Below are positions 1-15,100 of a DNA stretch of 64,000 bases, piece by piece. Made by a program: the position numbers and the translations under genes. Source of the DNA: Pyrocephalus nanus. Taxonomy: Eukaryota; Chordata; Aves; Passeriformes; Tyrannidae. The notes below the pieces were generated by a model, which saw only the letters and a list, made by a program, of their open reading frames with translations, did no database searches and was not told the DNA's origin. Location: NCBI GenBank assembly GCA_038380795.1, contig CM076259.1, positions 76,639,724-76,703,723 on the forward strand. The letters are read 5' to 3'. How positions within the stretch are numbered: position 1 is the stretch's first letter; each line of letters starts with the position of its first letter.

Positions 1-59
1 TGTCCTTGGTACAATCAAACTGGTCATTCCAAACCTTGATCTTTTTGTTTTTCTTTAAG

Positions 60-170
60 GAGCTGAGTGTGGAATAAATGCAGAAGTAGAAAAACAGCTT
101 GAAATGGGAAAGAAATTATTGGCTGCAGGACAGCTAGCAGATGCTTTGTCTCACTTTCATGCAGCTATAG
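60..170 (+). CDS. DNAJC3: DNAJC3 exon 2 (first TPR)
   Basis: The acceptor is a pyrimidine-rich tract ending ctttaag, and the donor is gtatgt at 171. The exon begins with the last two bases of a split Gly codon and then reads AECGVNAEVEKQLEMGKKLL (residues 29-48). It continues with helix A/B of TPR1, including LAAGQLADALSHFHAA. It ends with one base of a split Glu codon. This is the first lumenal segment after the signal peptide. Confidence 0.95.
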
Positions 171-3100
171 GTATGTATCTCAGGGAAATAATTCTTGCAT
201 TGAAATACCTTTGGGTGAGTTTTCTTATACTGTTTGCTTCATTTAGTATCCTGCTTTCTTATAAATTGCATTCCCCGAGTCATAGAGATTGGGGCACCCT
301 TATGCCGCAGTTTGGACAGGAGCCAATGGAGATGCAGTAGAATATTTATCCTTTGGTTCTGATAGAAGAAAACTGTAAAATTACCTACATCATGCACAAA
401 CACTAAGTCACTGCTGTTCTGCAAGCGAGCTGTATGAAAGGAATTATAATTGATTCTGGTATCATTTGATGAGGTATTCCCTGTGTGTCTAATGCCATCA
501 AGATCGGGTTTTACCTTTATGACATTTTTCAAAGTATGTCTTTGAAAGGCTGACTTCTATCCACTGCTGTAAAAAATGCAGTGTTTAGAATAGTCTTTCT
601 TTTTTTATTTTTATTTAATTAAATCTTGAAGTGTGAAACTGGTGCTACAAGTTTGTGATACTGAACATGTAGTGTAGAGCAAAATTGTCCCTCCGTTGTA
701 CTTAATGAGTGAGTTAGTTCTTGATTGGTGTTCTGCCTTTTCAACAAATTGAGGAGTTAAATGTTTGCTTTTAAGAATTTCAACACAATTTTGCTGATTA
801 AAATCCTTCAATTGAAGCAGAGACAGCACCAATAAAGAGCAGTGTCCATTAACACCACAGTTTCTTAATTGCATGATGTTTATTTTTTAAAGTTATTGGA
901 CTTTGTTATAATGTTTACAAGTGCATAGTTTCCTCTGTGAGAAGAATGTTGCTAAGATGTTATACATTGATGGGTCATACTATTGATACTTTTCTATTTA
1001 TGCCTTGGTCCAGTAGTGAGATGTAAATGAAATATTAGAAATATTTTCTCTGTGTTCTCTAAAATCAACTTCCTTTATATAAGGGAGTGGAAGGGGCAGT
1101 TTCTTTTTTTTCTGTGTTGTGGAAGCTCCCCATTCCACCTAGAGGCATTCTGTTACTCCTTTTGTTTGTGTGGTGCTGCCAAAGCCTTTCTGTGGGATCT
1201 GTGTTACAGCGTGATTTACTTACTCCTTTACTATTTGTTGGGAAGATTTAACTTGGATTTGGTGAGAAGTCCAGTTCGGTCTGTGGCTGTGCAGTTGCTG
1301 GTGGTGGTGCAGAGGCAGCAGTGGTAGGAGGTGGGATGAGCGCAGTGAGGTGCCTGTGTGGGTGAAACCCTCTGCTTTGCCAGCTGTGCTTGAGCAGCTT
1401 GTGGAACCATGGTGCAACCACTTCAGATGTGGCTTTGATGGGATTCTTAGTTGGATGCTAATTTGAGCCTGATTGCCTAATTTTCATCAAACTACTACTA
1501 CTTTGTGTTTTGCCTCTTTGAAAAGATTTGAAACATGATTTGCCAACTGTGCTTGTAGAGGAGGCAAGAATTCTTTTTTGTCTGTACTACAGCATTGCAG
1601 ACTGTGAGGTAAATAGATCTTTTTTGTGTTGCCTCAGCCAGCCTGTTTTTGTTTTTTGCAAACATCTAAAATAGAAGAAAGCTACTGTCCGTATTATCTC
1701 TCTTGAGTTGAATTTTTAACTCTTTCTTTATTCCCATAAAGTTGATGGTTTATAACTTCTCTCTGAGTGTCAGTTGCTGTTCATTGCTGTTACTAGGGTA
1801 CTGAGGCAAAACTATCTGACCATCTGGTACTTTTCTATGTTAGCTCTTTCCTATCTTTCATCCTTTGTGTATTAATAAAGTTCCTTCATTTCAGTTGTTG
1901 ATTTGTAGTTGTAGCCTACACCCTTGTATGTGGTAGAACTTTATACTCCCTTTTTTTTTTTTAGAGGTAGTAACATTGGAATTTATTTGATGCCCATAAT
2001 CCTGGCAAGATGGCATGCAGCATGGGAGTTATTAAATTTGAACCGCGGAGATTAGCATTTCCACAGCCAAGACATTGTAGTGCAGATATCTTTTCCAGTG
2101 AGAACTGAACTAGTGTTTTGGTAATGGAGATGGCCAGCTATGAAACTCGGTTGCTAACCATATGATTTTTGGCAGTGTTATTCCTTCTGCTTATTTGAAA
2201 GTTCATCTTAACCTCAGATGAGGTGAGGAAGAAAAATGCTTCATATGGGTGTTCTTGTCTGCAAATTCTGGATTGATTATTATGTTTTTAATAGCACAGT
2301 AAAAAGTTTCCTGTCTTCTACTGCAAATGGTTGTTTGGGTGGTTTAAGTTACTTTTCCTTGAGAGCCGACAGTAGCTGTCCCCTGTTTCTTTGAAATACT
2401 TGCATAGAGAAGAACGTTAAGAAAATTGTTCTTGGTTTCAGAGACTGAGGTTTGCCTCCTGTACAGGTATATGTGTATGTGCTAGCCTAGAGAGAGTTAA
2501 AATTGCTGGATCTTGGAATTCTGTACAGAAGACAACGTAGAGTGTATGGGCCCTGAAGTTAGCCTTTAGGCTTTGATAACGTATATGCACTTGTCTGCAG
2601 TTGAGAGGGGGTTTTAGTGCCCACTTCATTATTCAAGAAAGAAGTTGCTGCTATTTCAGTGAATGATATAAAGAGTTTTTGTCTGTGAAGGCATTGGACT
2701 AACATAATTTTGGGATTATTTTCTTGCATCCTATTTGGTGATCAGGGACTGGTCTGGAAAATGATAAATTAACATGCTTTCACATGTAGGCCTGCAGTTG
2801 GAGGTAAAGGGCTAATATGTTGTGCCTTTTCTGTGCAAAGCTAAAGAACATGTACATATTTAACCTCCAGTGGTCCTAATTATGTGGCATGTACTGTGTT
2901 TCTGTAATCTTTATTGTTAAATTATCAAACTGCATAGAAAATACTGCTCGGATAATGTTACAAATGCTGTGTCTTAATAAATACGATTGTTTCCAGTGTC
3001 TTCAAAGTAAGTTAATATATTTTTAGTCATTACAGTTCCGCTGTACACAAAGTTTCAGTTGCTTTAAGATAGTATTCTGATTATTGTTTGTTCATTTGCA

Positions 3101-6100
3101 GAGGGAGACTCTGATAACTACATTGCTTATTACAGAAGAGCCACAGTGTACTTAGCCATGGGCAAATCTAAAGCTGCAATTCGTGATTTAAGTAAAGTGG
3201 TTGAATTAAAGCAGGATTTCACATCAGTAAGTATTACTGCAATTGTTTAAGTGTAAAAAAAACACAAACAACCTGCTTCAAAGAAGTTTGGGGGTTTTTT
3301 TCCAGATTTTGTTTAACAGGAATAGAGAATACACTCTGAAGGCTTTAAAATAGGATAAAATAATAGTGGTGTATGTGCTTTAATTTGCAGTTATGCTGAG
3401 TACAGTACAGCCAGTTATTTGAACAACTAATAGTTTTATTAAGTACATGTTCTTCATGGATTTATGCTAAATACTTCCCTTTTCTCATTTGTGGTTATTC
3501 TTTTTGTCACCAAGGCTATGCCATCTAGGGCAGGGAGAAGAGAGCACACAGATTTCTCTGGATTTTTTTTCCGTCCTAATCAGCATTTGATTTGAGACAT
3601 CTCTTCTCCACAGAAACTGCCCAAATTTCACTGCCTTCCTATGGGATCGTTGCAAGTTCTGATTTCCTTACCCCTTTCTCACTTATGTGTACTGTATGTG
3701 GAGGCTGCCTCACTGGTTGGAGAGTGATGCTGGAGTCCTCTCCGTCTGATCCTCTCAATCTCCCTTTTCCATGGGCAGTGGCATGTCCTGTATAGTTTAC
3801 AGTGAAGAAGCAAATGTTAAATTCATTGCAGTAAGAAAACATTGTATCATAAATCAAAGCCTTATAAATAATTAACTTGTCTTTTCACATTGTTCCCATT
3901 ATTCGGAGTTTAATGGAAGAATTAAATGTGGGAATTATTTATTGTTTATTATTTATGCTATTTTCTTAATCTGTAAGCAGTTATAATCAGTAAAGTGATG
4001 TAAGGTCAACATGCACTTTCATTTGCGTAACTTTTCAAATAGTTCTTTCCATGAGTTGCAGCTGCTCATAAAAACTGTGGCTACCTTACCATTAAAGAGG
4101 CCTTAGTTGTTAAATCTAGAAGACAAAAAATAGCTGTTGTGATCTCTGCTTCAGCTTGTTAGCTGTACTAAAATCAAACTTCTTTTTTCTCGCTAAAGGA
4201 AACTGAAATTTCATACTTTGCTGAACTCCTGTTTGTAAATCAAAAGAAATTATCTGATGTTTCATTTCAGGCAAGATTACAGAGAGGACACTTACTGCTT
4301 AAGCAAGGAAAATTTGATGAAGCAGAGGATGACTTTAAAAACGTGGTAAGTTGGACGCCTAAGTTGAACTACATCACTGCTTTCAAGGTTGGGTTTTGAG
4401 CCAAGGTCACACCTCAGCTCTGATGCTCTGTGGTATATGGTATGCATGCCTGAATTTGTCTTTCCTGCTCTTTAAAGTGGTAGCTAAGCTACCTGCTATG
4501 AATAAATGACCAATAAAGTTGCAGTATAGTGATGAGGATGAAATCGAGTGTCACCTGAAACAATGTAGCACTTTGAAAAATCGTCTTTGTGTGTGCCTGA
4601 CTCTTCATGATCTCTGCTTAATGACAGCTGTACTAGGGAGCAATCTTCATTCATAAAGAAATAAGTGGTATGGGACTTGAAGTATGTGATTGAACTCTGG
4701 TTTACATCACTGTATTGTCATCTCCCTGGGAAATCACTAGGGGCCTCATGGATCAACCTTTACAGGTTCCTATCTCCTTTTGCTGATTGCAGAAGAATTG
4801 TGGGTTTTTAATTTAGTCACAGAACTGTTAAATCAGTGAATTTCAGTGACATGGTTCTGTCTGGCTTCTAATCTGCAGAGGAGTTCTCCATCTTTCATGA
4901 ATGTGTTGACAATACTTTCTCTCCGTGATCAGGAAGGGCCCAAAGTTTCCATACACACAGTATGGAAAACCACCTAAAACTCACTTGGGCTGTTTATAGT
5001 TTTGATGGGTTTTTTTTAGCCCTATGCTGCAAGAATAAACTGATCTAACCCCAGAAAAACGTCCTGAGAGAATGTGAAACGTGATTTCCTCTCTATTGCA
5101 CAAAATTCATGTAAATATGAGTATAAATAAGATTCATTCTTATTCTTGCTTACTCTTCAAGAGTTTCTAGTTTGAGCAGCTGTCTCTTATGCCAAAATAA
5201 ATAGAATTTCCAAGTGTAACTGGTGCCCTCATGCTGGCTTTCCCTGAAGAGTGTGATGGAGAAAGCAGTTGTGTGTCGCATATTGCAGTTGTTTAAAGGA
5301 AATTGTACTGGTGAGCGTGGATGACAAAACTGGAGCTGTTATCCCCTATGCTCTGCAGGACGGTTGGGAGGAGTGGCCCTTGCACCAGGCAGTCTGTGTT
5401 TGTAGCAGAGCTGCAGTAGCTTATTCTGAAATTTATGTAGCAACAGCTCTTCCGGCTGCTGCTGCTTCCTCTGGAAGTTTCTTAGGAGTGTGTGGTCTGA
5501 TAGCAGTGCAGCCCTGCTGATTGCAAGTGTGGGAGGGCCTCGTTCAGCTCTGATTAACTGAGGACACAGTTGCTGCAGTAGCAATTATGTGATGTCAATG
5601 TCAATTGTGAATTTGTGTGGGTATCATCTCTTTGCAGTTCCTGTTCTGTGAAGTATTGCTCAAAGCTGCCTGTGGAATTGTTTCGCCTGTCAACTGCCAA
5701 GTATCTTTCCCTCTTGCCAAACCAGCTGCAAAAATTTAGATTGCTGCCTTTGGTCACTCAAATAATTTCAGTCCTCAGGCTTTTTAAATCTGAAGTGGAA
5801 CAGAGCTTCTTCTTCGAAGCTGACTTAAGAAGAAACTGTATTAGTTCTGAATCTTACTTCTAGCTTCCTTTGCTCTGTGAACAATTTTGCTTGTGTACTT
5901 AGAGAACTGGCAAGTGGTCTCTTTCGAAGAGCACAATTCTCAGTTAAGTACAGTATATTCAAGAAAAATTAGCCAATATTAAAGTAATCATTTGTAACAG
6001 TTTCATTTATTTGTATGAGGAGGAGATTAAATTACGCTACATACCTTGAATCTTTTAAGAAGAATACCTATTCCTTTGAGAGGTTTGCCCTGTTTTCTTC

Positions 6101-9100
6101 TAAATCTTTGAGATAGTCAGACTGCTTATTTTACCAGTTCTCTGCATCTCTAAAGTATCTAGTATACTCTGTCAGTATGTCTCCATTTAAATATAAAATT
6201 GCACTTAAGAGGAGAGGAAGTTAGTCACAATGCTGTGAAATGTATCAATATTCTGTGGTCCTCTGGGTTTTGTTTTTTGTAGAGGAGAGGAGAGAAGGAA
6301 GAAGGTATTAGGTATTGAATAGCTTTCTAAATGATTTCAAGACTTTAATCCAGACCCTCTCTTTTCTACTTAGAGCAGTAGGGGTCTTATTTCAAGTCAG
6401 TGGTCAAAAGCTGAAAGGTGTAAGTTGTACCTTGAAATGAAACTTCCATCTGCTACTGAAAGATATGATGCAAAAGAATGCCAGTGGGATCTCAGGCTAG
6501 AGTTTAGTTGTAGACTTGGCCACCTAAAATAGTGTGTTTTACATGTGAACAGAGCATGCACTGTATGATTCTGCTTCTTAACTGAGTAAATGTAGGCCAG
6601 GATCTGAACAGCCCTATAGCCTCTCACACTGTTGGCTGGTTATCATCTAATTAGAATGCTCTCATTCTGGGTGAGCATGTGGCTCATCAGCAAGCTTTGG
6701 TGTCCAGAACTGGAGGTAAATTGGAGATGTGTTCGGCCATCCCACATTGCTAGTGCATAGGGTCTAAATCTGCATTCATTGTAAGTCGGTAGGAATGCAG
6801 CAGCCTGGTCATATGTTTGAGCTTGCAGAAATTGAGTGTTGTGCAAAGATGGGGTGGAAATGCTGTATTTAAAAACCGAAACAATCCTTCATCCTATCCA
6901 TCCTCCTCACTGAAAAGGAAGGCTTAATTTGAAAGAAAATCGCCTGCTTTCTGTACTGTGTAGGGTTTTGGGATGTCACCATGGTCCTGAGAATGTCATA
7001 TGCTCACAGAAAAGATCTGCAAGGTGTTAAATGTGAGAGTTTTTACCTTTAGTTCTAATTTTTCTTTCCTGAGGCGATAGTTGTGTAGATGGGATGGGCT
7101 TTCTCCTTTGAAAGCCCATCTGCCTTTGAAGTAGATTGTATACCCTTGAATAATAGTGAATGTGTTATCTCTTATGTGATTTCACACAAGAGATTGTTTA
7201 GGTCAGGTGTTGATTTAAAGGGAATAGTAGATCAGATTTTAAAATATTTCCCACTCATGAATTGGAGAATCTGGGTCAGAGCATGGAATCTAAGAAGACT
7301 AATTTTACTTGGATCACTCAAGGACAGATATGTAGGAGTGAGATAGTTTGTAGTTCCCTGTAAGAAGCTTGCATTAAGAGTAAGTGTCCCAGTGTTGCTT
7401 TCTGTGCCTACCAAAACTGCAAGGTGACTGATAGAATGAGCCATCCTTAAAATGCTTTTTTCTCCCTAGCATATTCCAAAAGTCTATCGAATCCCAGTGG
7501 AGACTCTGGAAAGCTTTTTTTTTTTTTTTTTCCCCATCCTTTTTCTTTGAGTTATTCTCCTTAAAAGGGATCTCACCAGTTTAGGAGATGCAGTCATTTT
7601 TGAGGGAGAGAAAAGGCAAGAAAAATTCAGTCCATCTAAATGGAGGGGAGGAGGACAGGGAAACTTTTCCAGCTTGTAGGATCAGTGGTTTTGTGTAGAG
7701 CTAAAAAAACCCAAACCATCCAAACTATTCTTTACACGTAATAGTAAAACTATCCTAGGGAAAAGAAAAAAAAGTAATCGTATCCTCAAATTGTTTCTAT
7801 AAAGTTTCATAGTATGTGGAAAAAGTTTCATGATGAGCATCCTAAACATCTTTAAACTTAAATGATTGCTAAACAGAGCAGTTTCTCTGTATAATCCTGC
7901 CCTCTGTGGTGTGTCAGTACTGGCTGTCTTGTGATGCAGCACTAGTGCGAGAGCAGGCAGTGGGAATGCCTGACTTGAAAGGATGCAGTATTCCTTTTTG
8001 GGAGCAGAGCCTCTTGAGACTTCAGCCTTCGTGTGTTATTTTTAGATTGCCTTTTTTTCTCCCCTACTCTGTCCTTTCCGTTGGCTGAATTTAATCATGA
8101 GGTTTGGATAGAGGGTGTGATTCAGACGTGCCTTCTCATATTAAGCAGTACAACATTTCTAGAAACCTCTCCTTTTGGCCAACAAATGCACCAAGCTAAT
8201 GGAATTCTTTGCACAGACCAGGTTTCCCCCATGAAAAAAGGATTAAGTAGAACCCCTTTAGTGATTTTAGAAAGCTGTGTTCATACTGTATGAATAGTAT
8301 TTATTTCTCTACTGTAACTTTGATTGGGTGTTCGTATGCTTTAATAAAAAGTTCCTTCTGGTTTAGTTAGTAGTTTCTGAATAATAGAAGTCAATAGGAC
8401 AGATCTGTGGGCACATCAGTCATGTCAAGCAGTGAAAGCCCTGGAATGTTTAGTTTATCTGTAAACATGTGAATTTTTTTACTGAAAATAAAAGGAATAT
8501 TGGCATGCTTTGGTTGATGGAAGGCCTTCTGCAAAGGTGACAAAAGCAATGCAAATCCTGGCAGCCCTATGTATATGCCTTAAAGTGTTTTCTGTGACTC
8601 TACTTGTGTTCTAGAGAAAATGACAAGCATTTGAGTCGCTGAATTCTGTAGAATGTACAAAAGTAGGATAGAACTTCTGTCTAGTCTATTGGAAAGTGTG
8701 GAAAGGACCAAGTTGTCATATCTCTTTTAAATTCTAGTCTTTGTTAAGACAGACTGTAACATTCATAGTTGCAGTTTGTTGCAATAAATACTGTAAACTG
8801 TGTCCTAAATAAGCAATTCTGTCTGCCTTGAAAGAACCAACACTTCAGAGCTGGAGACTGAAGGCACATCTTCCTGCTCCACTAGATGTCAGCCAAGACC
8901 AAGTGACTGAGCTCTGTACATCTGCAAATTGCATTCTAGTCTAGAGAAGCTCTTGGCTATTACAAAATACACTGGACAATAGTCTTCTATCGTTGGTTGG
9001 TATGTGTAATAATACTGTTTTGGATGGAGGTGGGAGAGACCATCTTTAGGGCACTGTAAGGTAACCTGATTTGATTAAGTTGCTAGGCAAACTTGGGTTG

Positions 9101-12100
9101 GGTATTTACAGCTCTCTTAACCACATCAAAGAGGTAGAGAAACATTAGATGTTTCCAAATATATCCCTCTGTGGTACTGTGATTATCTGTAGGTTCCTGG
9201 TTAAAGAATAAAAGGTATTTAAATATTTCCTTGGGGATTTTTTCCATCTGTCTATCATTATAGCTGTGTTACTTAATATGTTATTAGTGCAGAGCTTTCC
9301 TTTGTGCATTGTGAGTGTGATGTCCAGATCTTAGATAACACAAACCATGGAGTTTCCTTCAGTTCCCCTCAGAATGTTTTTCATAATTATTCATTTATCA
9401 ATTTCATGGTCTGAGTATTTAGGTTTGAAAAGCAGTAAAATAAAACAGCTTTAGAAGTGTAGATATATGTCTGTGTTAGTGGCACTGGACCACTGTAAGC
9501 AAGGTATAGGAACAGTGTGTCTGTAACATTTGAGGGTTGTAAAAATAATTTTTTTTCCAAACAACAGTATTGAACTTTCTGAGTTGACAGTATCTGTTTA
9601 TTAGAAAGATATACAAATGTTATAGATGAACTGCCTCTGTATCTTTAATCTGTACTCTTTGAGGGTATGGTTTTTGAGGTTATGGTTTTGGGTTTTTTCC
9701 CCTCAAGGTGGTTGTAACTCTTCTTCATCAGAGTTCTTGTACAAAGTGCCCAGCTTTTCCCTGTATCGTTAATGGGCCATTGCAAAGGAAGTTGTAGGAC
9801 TGTGTAGCTGGAAAGCAGGAGAGGTTGTGGTAAATCATTGAATTTGCTTAGCCATGTTTTGTAACTCTTCCTTATGCTTCTCAAAAAAACATCCTGAAGC
9901 AAAGGGTTCTTAGCAAACTTCATAGGCAGCAGTTACTTGTTCCAAGTGATTTCCGGTTTAAGTGTTCTGTTCTTGGGGATCCTTTTTTTAGCATGCTAAC
10001 AGACAATGCTGTAAAGCCTTGTTAAATAAAAAGCATATTGCTGATCCAGAAAGCGTAATTGTAAGATACATGTACGTGCAACACATTGTGATATCCTAAT
10101 TAATTCAAATAGGCACATGGCATCTTCAGGATAGCAGCATCCAACGCCCAAAATGCAGATGGATCCTGGGTAGTTTAATAATAGTCTTGCTTCAGTATTT
10201 TGTCACTGCTGATATACTGGTTTGACTGTGTCAGTGTCCTCCTATTAACAACATTTTTCTGAAGTAGGGCTGCATTGTATTTTTCACGTTGCTTCCTGTG
10301 TGCTGCTGTAACCTCTGTGTGGTTAGAAAGGTCATATTGATGGACTTGTGAAATACAATAAAGGATGGCAGGTTTGGTGTGGTGGAGGTGTTATATTGCG
10401 TCTTGAAAACCAACCAGCACGAATTGTTTAGTTTGTTAAAATGCTTTTCCCATCAGAAAACTTTTAAATACTTGGTATTTAACTGCAAATGCAAGACTGA
10501 TGACTTGGAGTATAAATGATCCTCAGAGAAGATCTTGCAAAAGGATAATGATCTTGAAAAAAACAAAACAAACAAACAATCAAAAAAAAATCCTGAACTT
10601 CTAATACCTTTTCCTTCTGTCTTGGGTGCAGCAAGCTAACTTTTCAAAGTTTTGTCAATCGTCGAGGGAAAATTCTGGAAGAAGCTAGTTTCCTCACTGA
10701 GAGTAACAGAGAAAAACACATGCAAATGCTGTTAACACTCAACTTGATAAATGGAGTGCGGATGATAATTTTCTTACCTTCAGTCTTGCTTACTTGAAGG
10801 GGGGAAAGTGGGGTTTTGCTTACACTAGGGTTTGTTTCTCCCCTGTACTGAGATGAGACTATCAAATAAAGCAGCACATACAGTAGTAAATCCGTGGTAG
10901 GCAATTACTTAAAGTAACAAAGCCATTCCTGTATTCTTTGTTTTCTGTAAAGGAATTAGGCACAGGGTTGGCAGGGGGAGTGGAGTGAATGAAAGCTGCT
11001 GTTAACACATGGTTAGTTCTTGTTGCTGCAAGTTGAACTGCAACTACTTTAGTGTTGTAATCCAAACGTAGGAAACCTCAAAGAGAGCAAAGGACAGTGT
11101 GCTGAGAACATGCTCAGTGGTAGCAGTGTGCTAGTTGTGAAGAACTGAGCAGAGCACAGCCACTGGGTTTGTGCTTTCAGGCTGCTGGTGAAGCATGCAG
11201 AGGAGTATGAAGTTTGCCTTAGACCTGTACTAAATTCATCTGAAGAGTTTTCTCAATACTTTGCTCCTTTCTTGGGCATCTAGCACACTTAGTGCAAGCA
11301 GTTGTTCTGAGTCGTTACCCCCAAACTTATTGTTTCACAGAAAAAGGAGATTGAAATGTGATTCATTTTTGGTAGTGATGTCATAGCCCTCTGTTCACAG
11401 TGCAGAAAGACATGAACATTTGATGGCTTTAGTTTGAATGATAGCCTGAAAAGTTTTCCTTTCTTTGTTAACTGGACATTTTGTATTACCTAGAATTATC
11501 TAGGATGTTTCACTCAAATGGTCTTTATTACTATTGGACTTGTCTGCATGATTGTAACATTGCTTTTCTCCAACTAAATTACAAGAAACATACTGTGTGT
11601 CTAAGGTGTGCAGTGTTACCATAAGATAAGTTTAAATGGAAGTGTAAAGCTCATCCATAGCAAAAGCTCTTAATTTTTAAGAGGAAAATGCTGAGAAATT
11701 GAGGGAGAAATCAAACAAGTCAGCTGGAACTGAAGAGTTCACAACTTCAGAGAATTTTGTAGACTTGGTACTATGAAAATTACAGGTGCAGAAATTTGCC
11801 TCTACTACAGCCTCTAGATTTTGGGGTGAAAGTGGATGGGTTTATAAGCAGAGTTCTAACCAGAAGAAAAGCCTCTTTGAGACTTGTATTAGGAATCAGC
11901 CTACAAAGAAGAAAACTCTTTGATCAAATTCATCTTCTCTTGCTGAAGGACAGTGTAGGGAATAAAGGAGAGTTTTGGGGTCTAAGTACAACTTTTTCCA
12001 TTTTACCTGGCAAAAATCAACTACATACGGTTCAAAAAGACTTAAAATTGAAGACAAAGTGTGTGAGCTGTGCATGCTTTTGATGTTGCATTTAGACTCT

Positions 12101-15100
12101 TTCCTTTCATATACTCAAATGTTAGAACCAGGGCAAATTATGGTAAAGGACTTCTGAGGGCTGAAGTTGAATTACATTACAGACATAAGCACAAAATACG
12201 AGTGTTTCAAGAACTTAGTGGTGAGAAAAAGGGAAGAGGCCACTTTGAGGTAAATGAGGAAAGAAAAAAGTACTGAATGTCTTTGAGGACTCCGTGACTT
12301 TACTCAGCATTCTGTGTATAGAATGCAAGATAGTGCAAGTTTTGAATTAAAAACAAACAACAAAAAAATGAAGTCATCCTGATCTGTCCCTTTTAAAACT
12401 TTGGAAGGCATTCTGATCAGCAACAAGTATGAAGCTCTGGTTTGTTCAAGCTACACTAATCCTACAGATTACTTGCTGGCTTTGCAAGGGAATGGCTAAG
12501 ATTCCTTCTGGGCCATATTTATCTTCCTGGGTGACACCAAAGTTGCCTGTGAGATTTTTTTTTTCCTTTGAAAATATAAAGCAGCTTAAACAAATGAAGA
12601 CAAGTACCCTTCTGTTTGCTCAGAGAGAGGGGTTTGAGAAGTGAGAGACGTTGCAGACAAAACTTGTTTAAAGCTAGAAAAAAGGTGCATAAACACCCAG
12701 CTGATCCCAGCTGAGCCTTTCTCCCAGCTCTAGCCTCTTAACTTGCTGCTGTAGCCACTCTTTATGGGGAAAATGTCAAGAAACATATCTTTACAGTAAT
12801 ACTATCTGAGACATGTTTAATTTATTTCTGTCATGAATTTATAAATACATTTTATGTTTTAAGTGAGATACAGTTCATTACATGTGGTTATACTGTCTAC
12901 TAATGCTGAGGAATCCAGTATTTAATAAGTGTCTACAGAGAGGTGAATTAGGCTACAACTGAGAGGTCCACGACTTCAGTGGGTGATGGAGGGGACAGTG
13001 ACTGTTGTGTATGATGTGTCCAGCAGTAAATGATCAAGCATGGTGAGGGGGAGGAATTGAATTTTTCTAATTTCTGACATCTTGTATTGGAGCTCAAAAT
13101 GTCTTTTTTCTGAAGTTTAGAGGTAGAAACACTTCCAGTGGAATTTTGAAACTAATTTTGCTTTATTTGCACCTTTAGTCAGTTCTCCATAATATGATTA
13201 TTAATGGGACAAAAAGATCCTTGGACAAGCATTTCAGTCTCTCTCCTTGTTAATGTTTGCAGCTCAAATCCAATCCTAACAATAATGAGGAAAAAGAAGC
13301 CCAGACTCAGCTGACAAAATCTGATGAGCTGCAGCGCCTGCATTCACAAGCATTATCTGCCTACCAGCAAGAGGATTACGAAACTGCTATTTCTCTTCTT
13401 GATGAAATCTTGGCAGTAAGTGTTAAATGAAATTGTCCTGAGAAGGGAAAGTAAGAGCTTCTGTCTAACATCTGTGTGTTTTTGTTTTATAGCTTCTTCA
13501 CTGATGTGAAAACACTTGGTGTAACTCGTTTAGTTTTGCTGAGCACTATGACTTCATAAGGAAGTTTGAGAGTGGAGAAGGCGGAGCACTAGCTGTAAAA
13601 AAGTCAATAGTTTGTAGTTTGGGTTAAAGATACAACTTCAGCCAAACTTCTGTTACAGATAGCTTTATTGGTTATACTTTTCTGTTTTCCCACAGTTTTG
13701 TATTTGGGGAAGCTGGGAAAAAAATTGTTCTGAAATCAATGAAGTTTTGCCAAATACAGGAGGTGTAGGTTTTTTCATCTGGATTTTTCACGGTCTCTAT
13801 GCTGACAGTTTTTGTCTTGAGAAAATGAAGTAAGAAAAGATTAAAAAAAACCCCACAAAGTTAAAAACATAGATAGCTAGCTCAATTTTCAACTTGTTCC
13901 TTAGGTATCTGTATTTGTGGAATGTATTAGTATAGTGTAAAAAACTCAATGGTTGGGCATTTTGTGTGTCATATAGAAATACACATCATTTCTATAGTTA
14001 CAGAAGACAGTTAACTCCTAACTTTACATACCAATTAGCATTGTTGACTTGGAATTTAAAACACTGGAGCTTTTGGTGAAGAAACTGCTAAAGTGTGGGA
14101 GTTAGTCTATGGGTGGGGAATGGGGAAAAGCAGAAAAGCCTTCTCCTAAAATGATAGTTTACAAACAACTGGTAAGACACAGAATTAATTCTCTAAACCA
14201 AATTTTGGTGGGCAGTTCCTTATGAGTAATTATTTTTCCCCTACTGTTACTTTATTACCTTTCAATATTTTTAAAATCTGAACACTAAGGTCAGATTTTG
14301 TGGAGCTACATCTTACCCATGGGCTTCTTCCTAGAGGACAACTGACAGCTTGGTCCTTGCTGTTCATTACCTCTTTTCTTTTGGGAAAATATAATAATTT
14401 ATGATTCTGATATCCTTTCCTGGAGTCTCAACAGACTGTCCTAGTTTAAGTAGTGCCAGTAGATTTAATTCATCTCCCTGCATGAGCTTATTGAATCATT
14501 TACAAAATTTTCAGGCCTTTGTTTTCTATTTGGGCAGGTGCATCACAGCATCCACCAGGAAGCAGAGATGCTAATTTTGTGAGCTCTGCATGCAACTTGA
14601 ACCTTATGCTATTGCAGTTGGCAAAGTGAAATTAAATGGGGTTTTTGTTTTGGGGAGGAAAAGAAGTGAAGTGTTATGGACCAAAACCAAGCTTTAATTT
14701 TGATTTCTTAAGGTTTGTGTTTGGGATGCAGAGCTACGGGAACTTCGAGCAGAGTGTTATATAAAGGAAGGGGAACCAAGCAAAGCTATTAGTGACTTGA
14801 AAGCTGCTGCCAAATTAAAGAATGATAATACTGAAGCCTTCTATAAAATCAGCAGAATATATTATCAGCTGGGGGACCATGAATTATCACTCAGGTAATT
14901 TTACTATTTGCTGTAATCATTATAATTGACAGAAAATGTAATTATATAGGTCACCATAAACCATGAAATATCTGTGTCGTGTGGGTTTTGGATGTAGTAG
15001 CAGGTGTGATCTGGATCTGATAAAGGAAGCTCCTTTCTAGAAGCTAAGAACAGGCAGTGAAGGCACCATGTTTATGCTTGGCAGACCAGCCATCGATGGT

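Larger units (their letters stand above)
4346..13262 (+). other. DNAJC3: DNAJC3 intron 4 (8.9 kb)
   Basis: The longest intron in the window. It holds a perfect 11-bp hairpin at 7093-7120, a T17 run at 7515-7531, an A-rich stretch near 10556-10592, and a somewhat GC-richer patch at about 5260-5600 open on both strands. I recognise no gene, no CR1 copy and no structured RNA family. It ends in ttgcag. Confidence 0.8.

Noticed and set aside
5269..5584. Overlapping open frames on both strands in DNAJC3 intron 4
   Set aside because: Low-complexity Ala/Ser-rich or Gln/Leu-rich translations with no family resemblance. Probably a local rise in GC.
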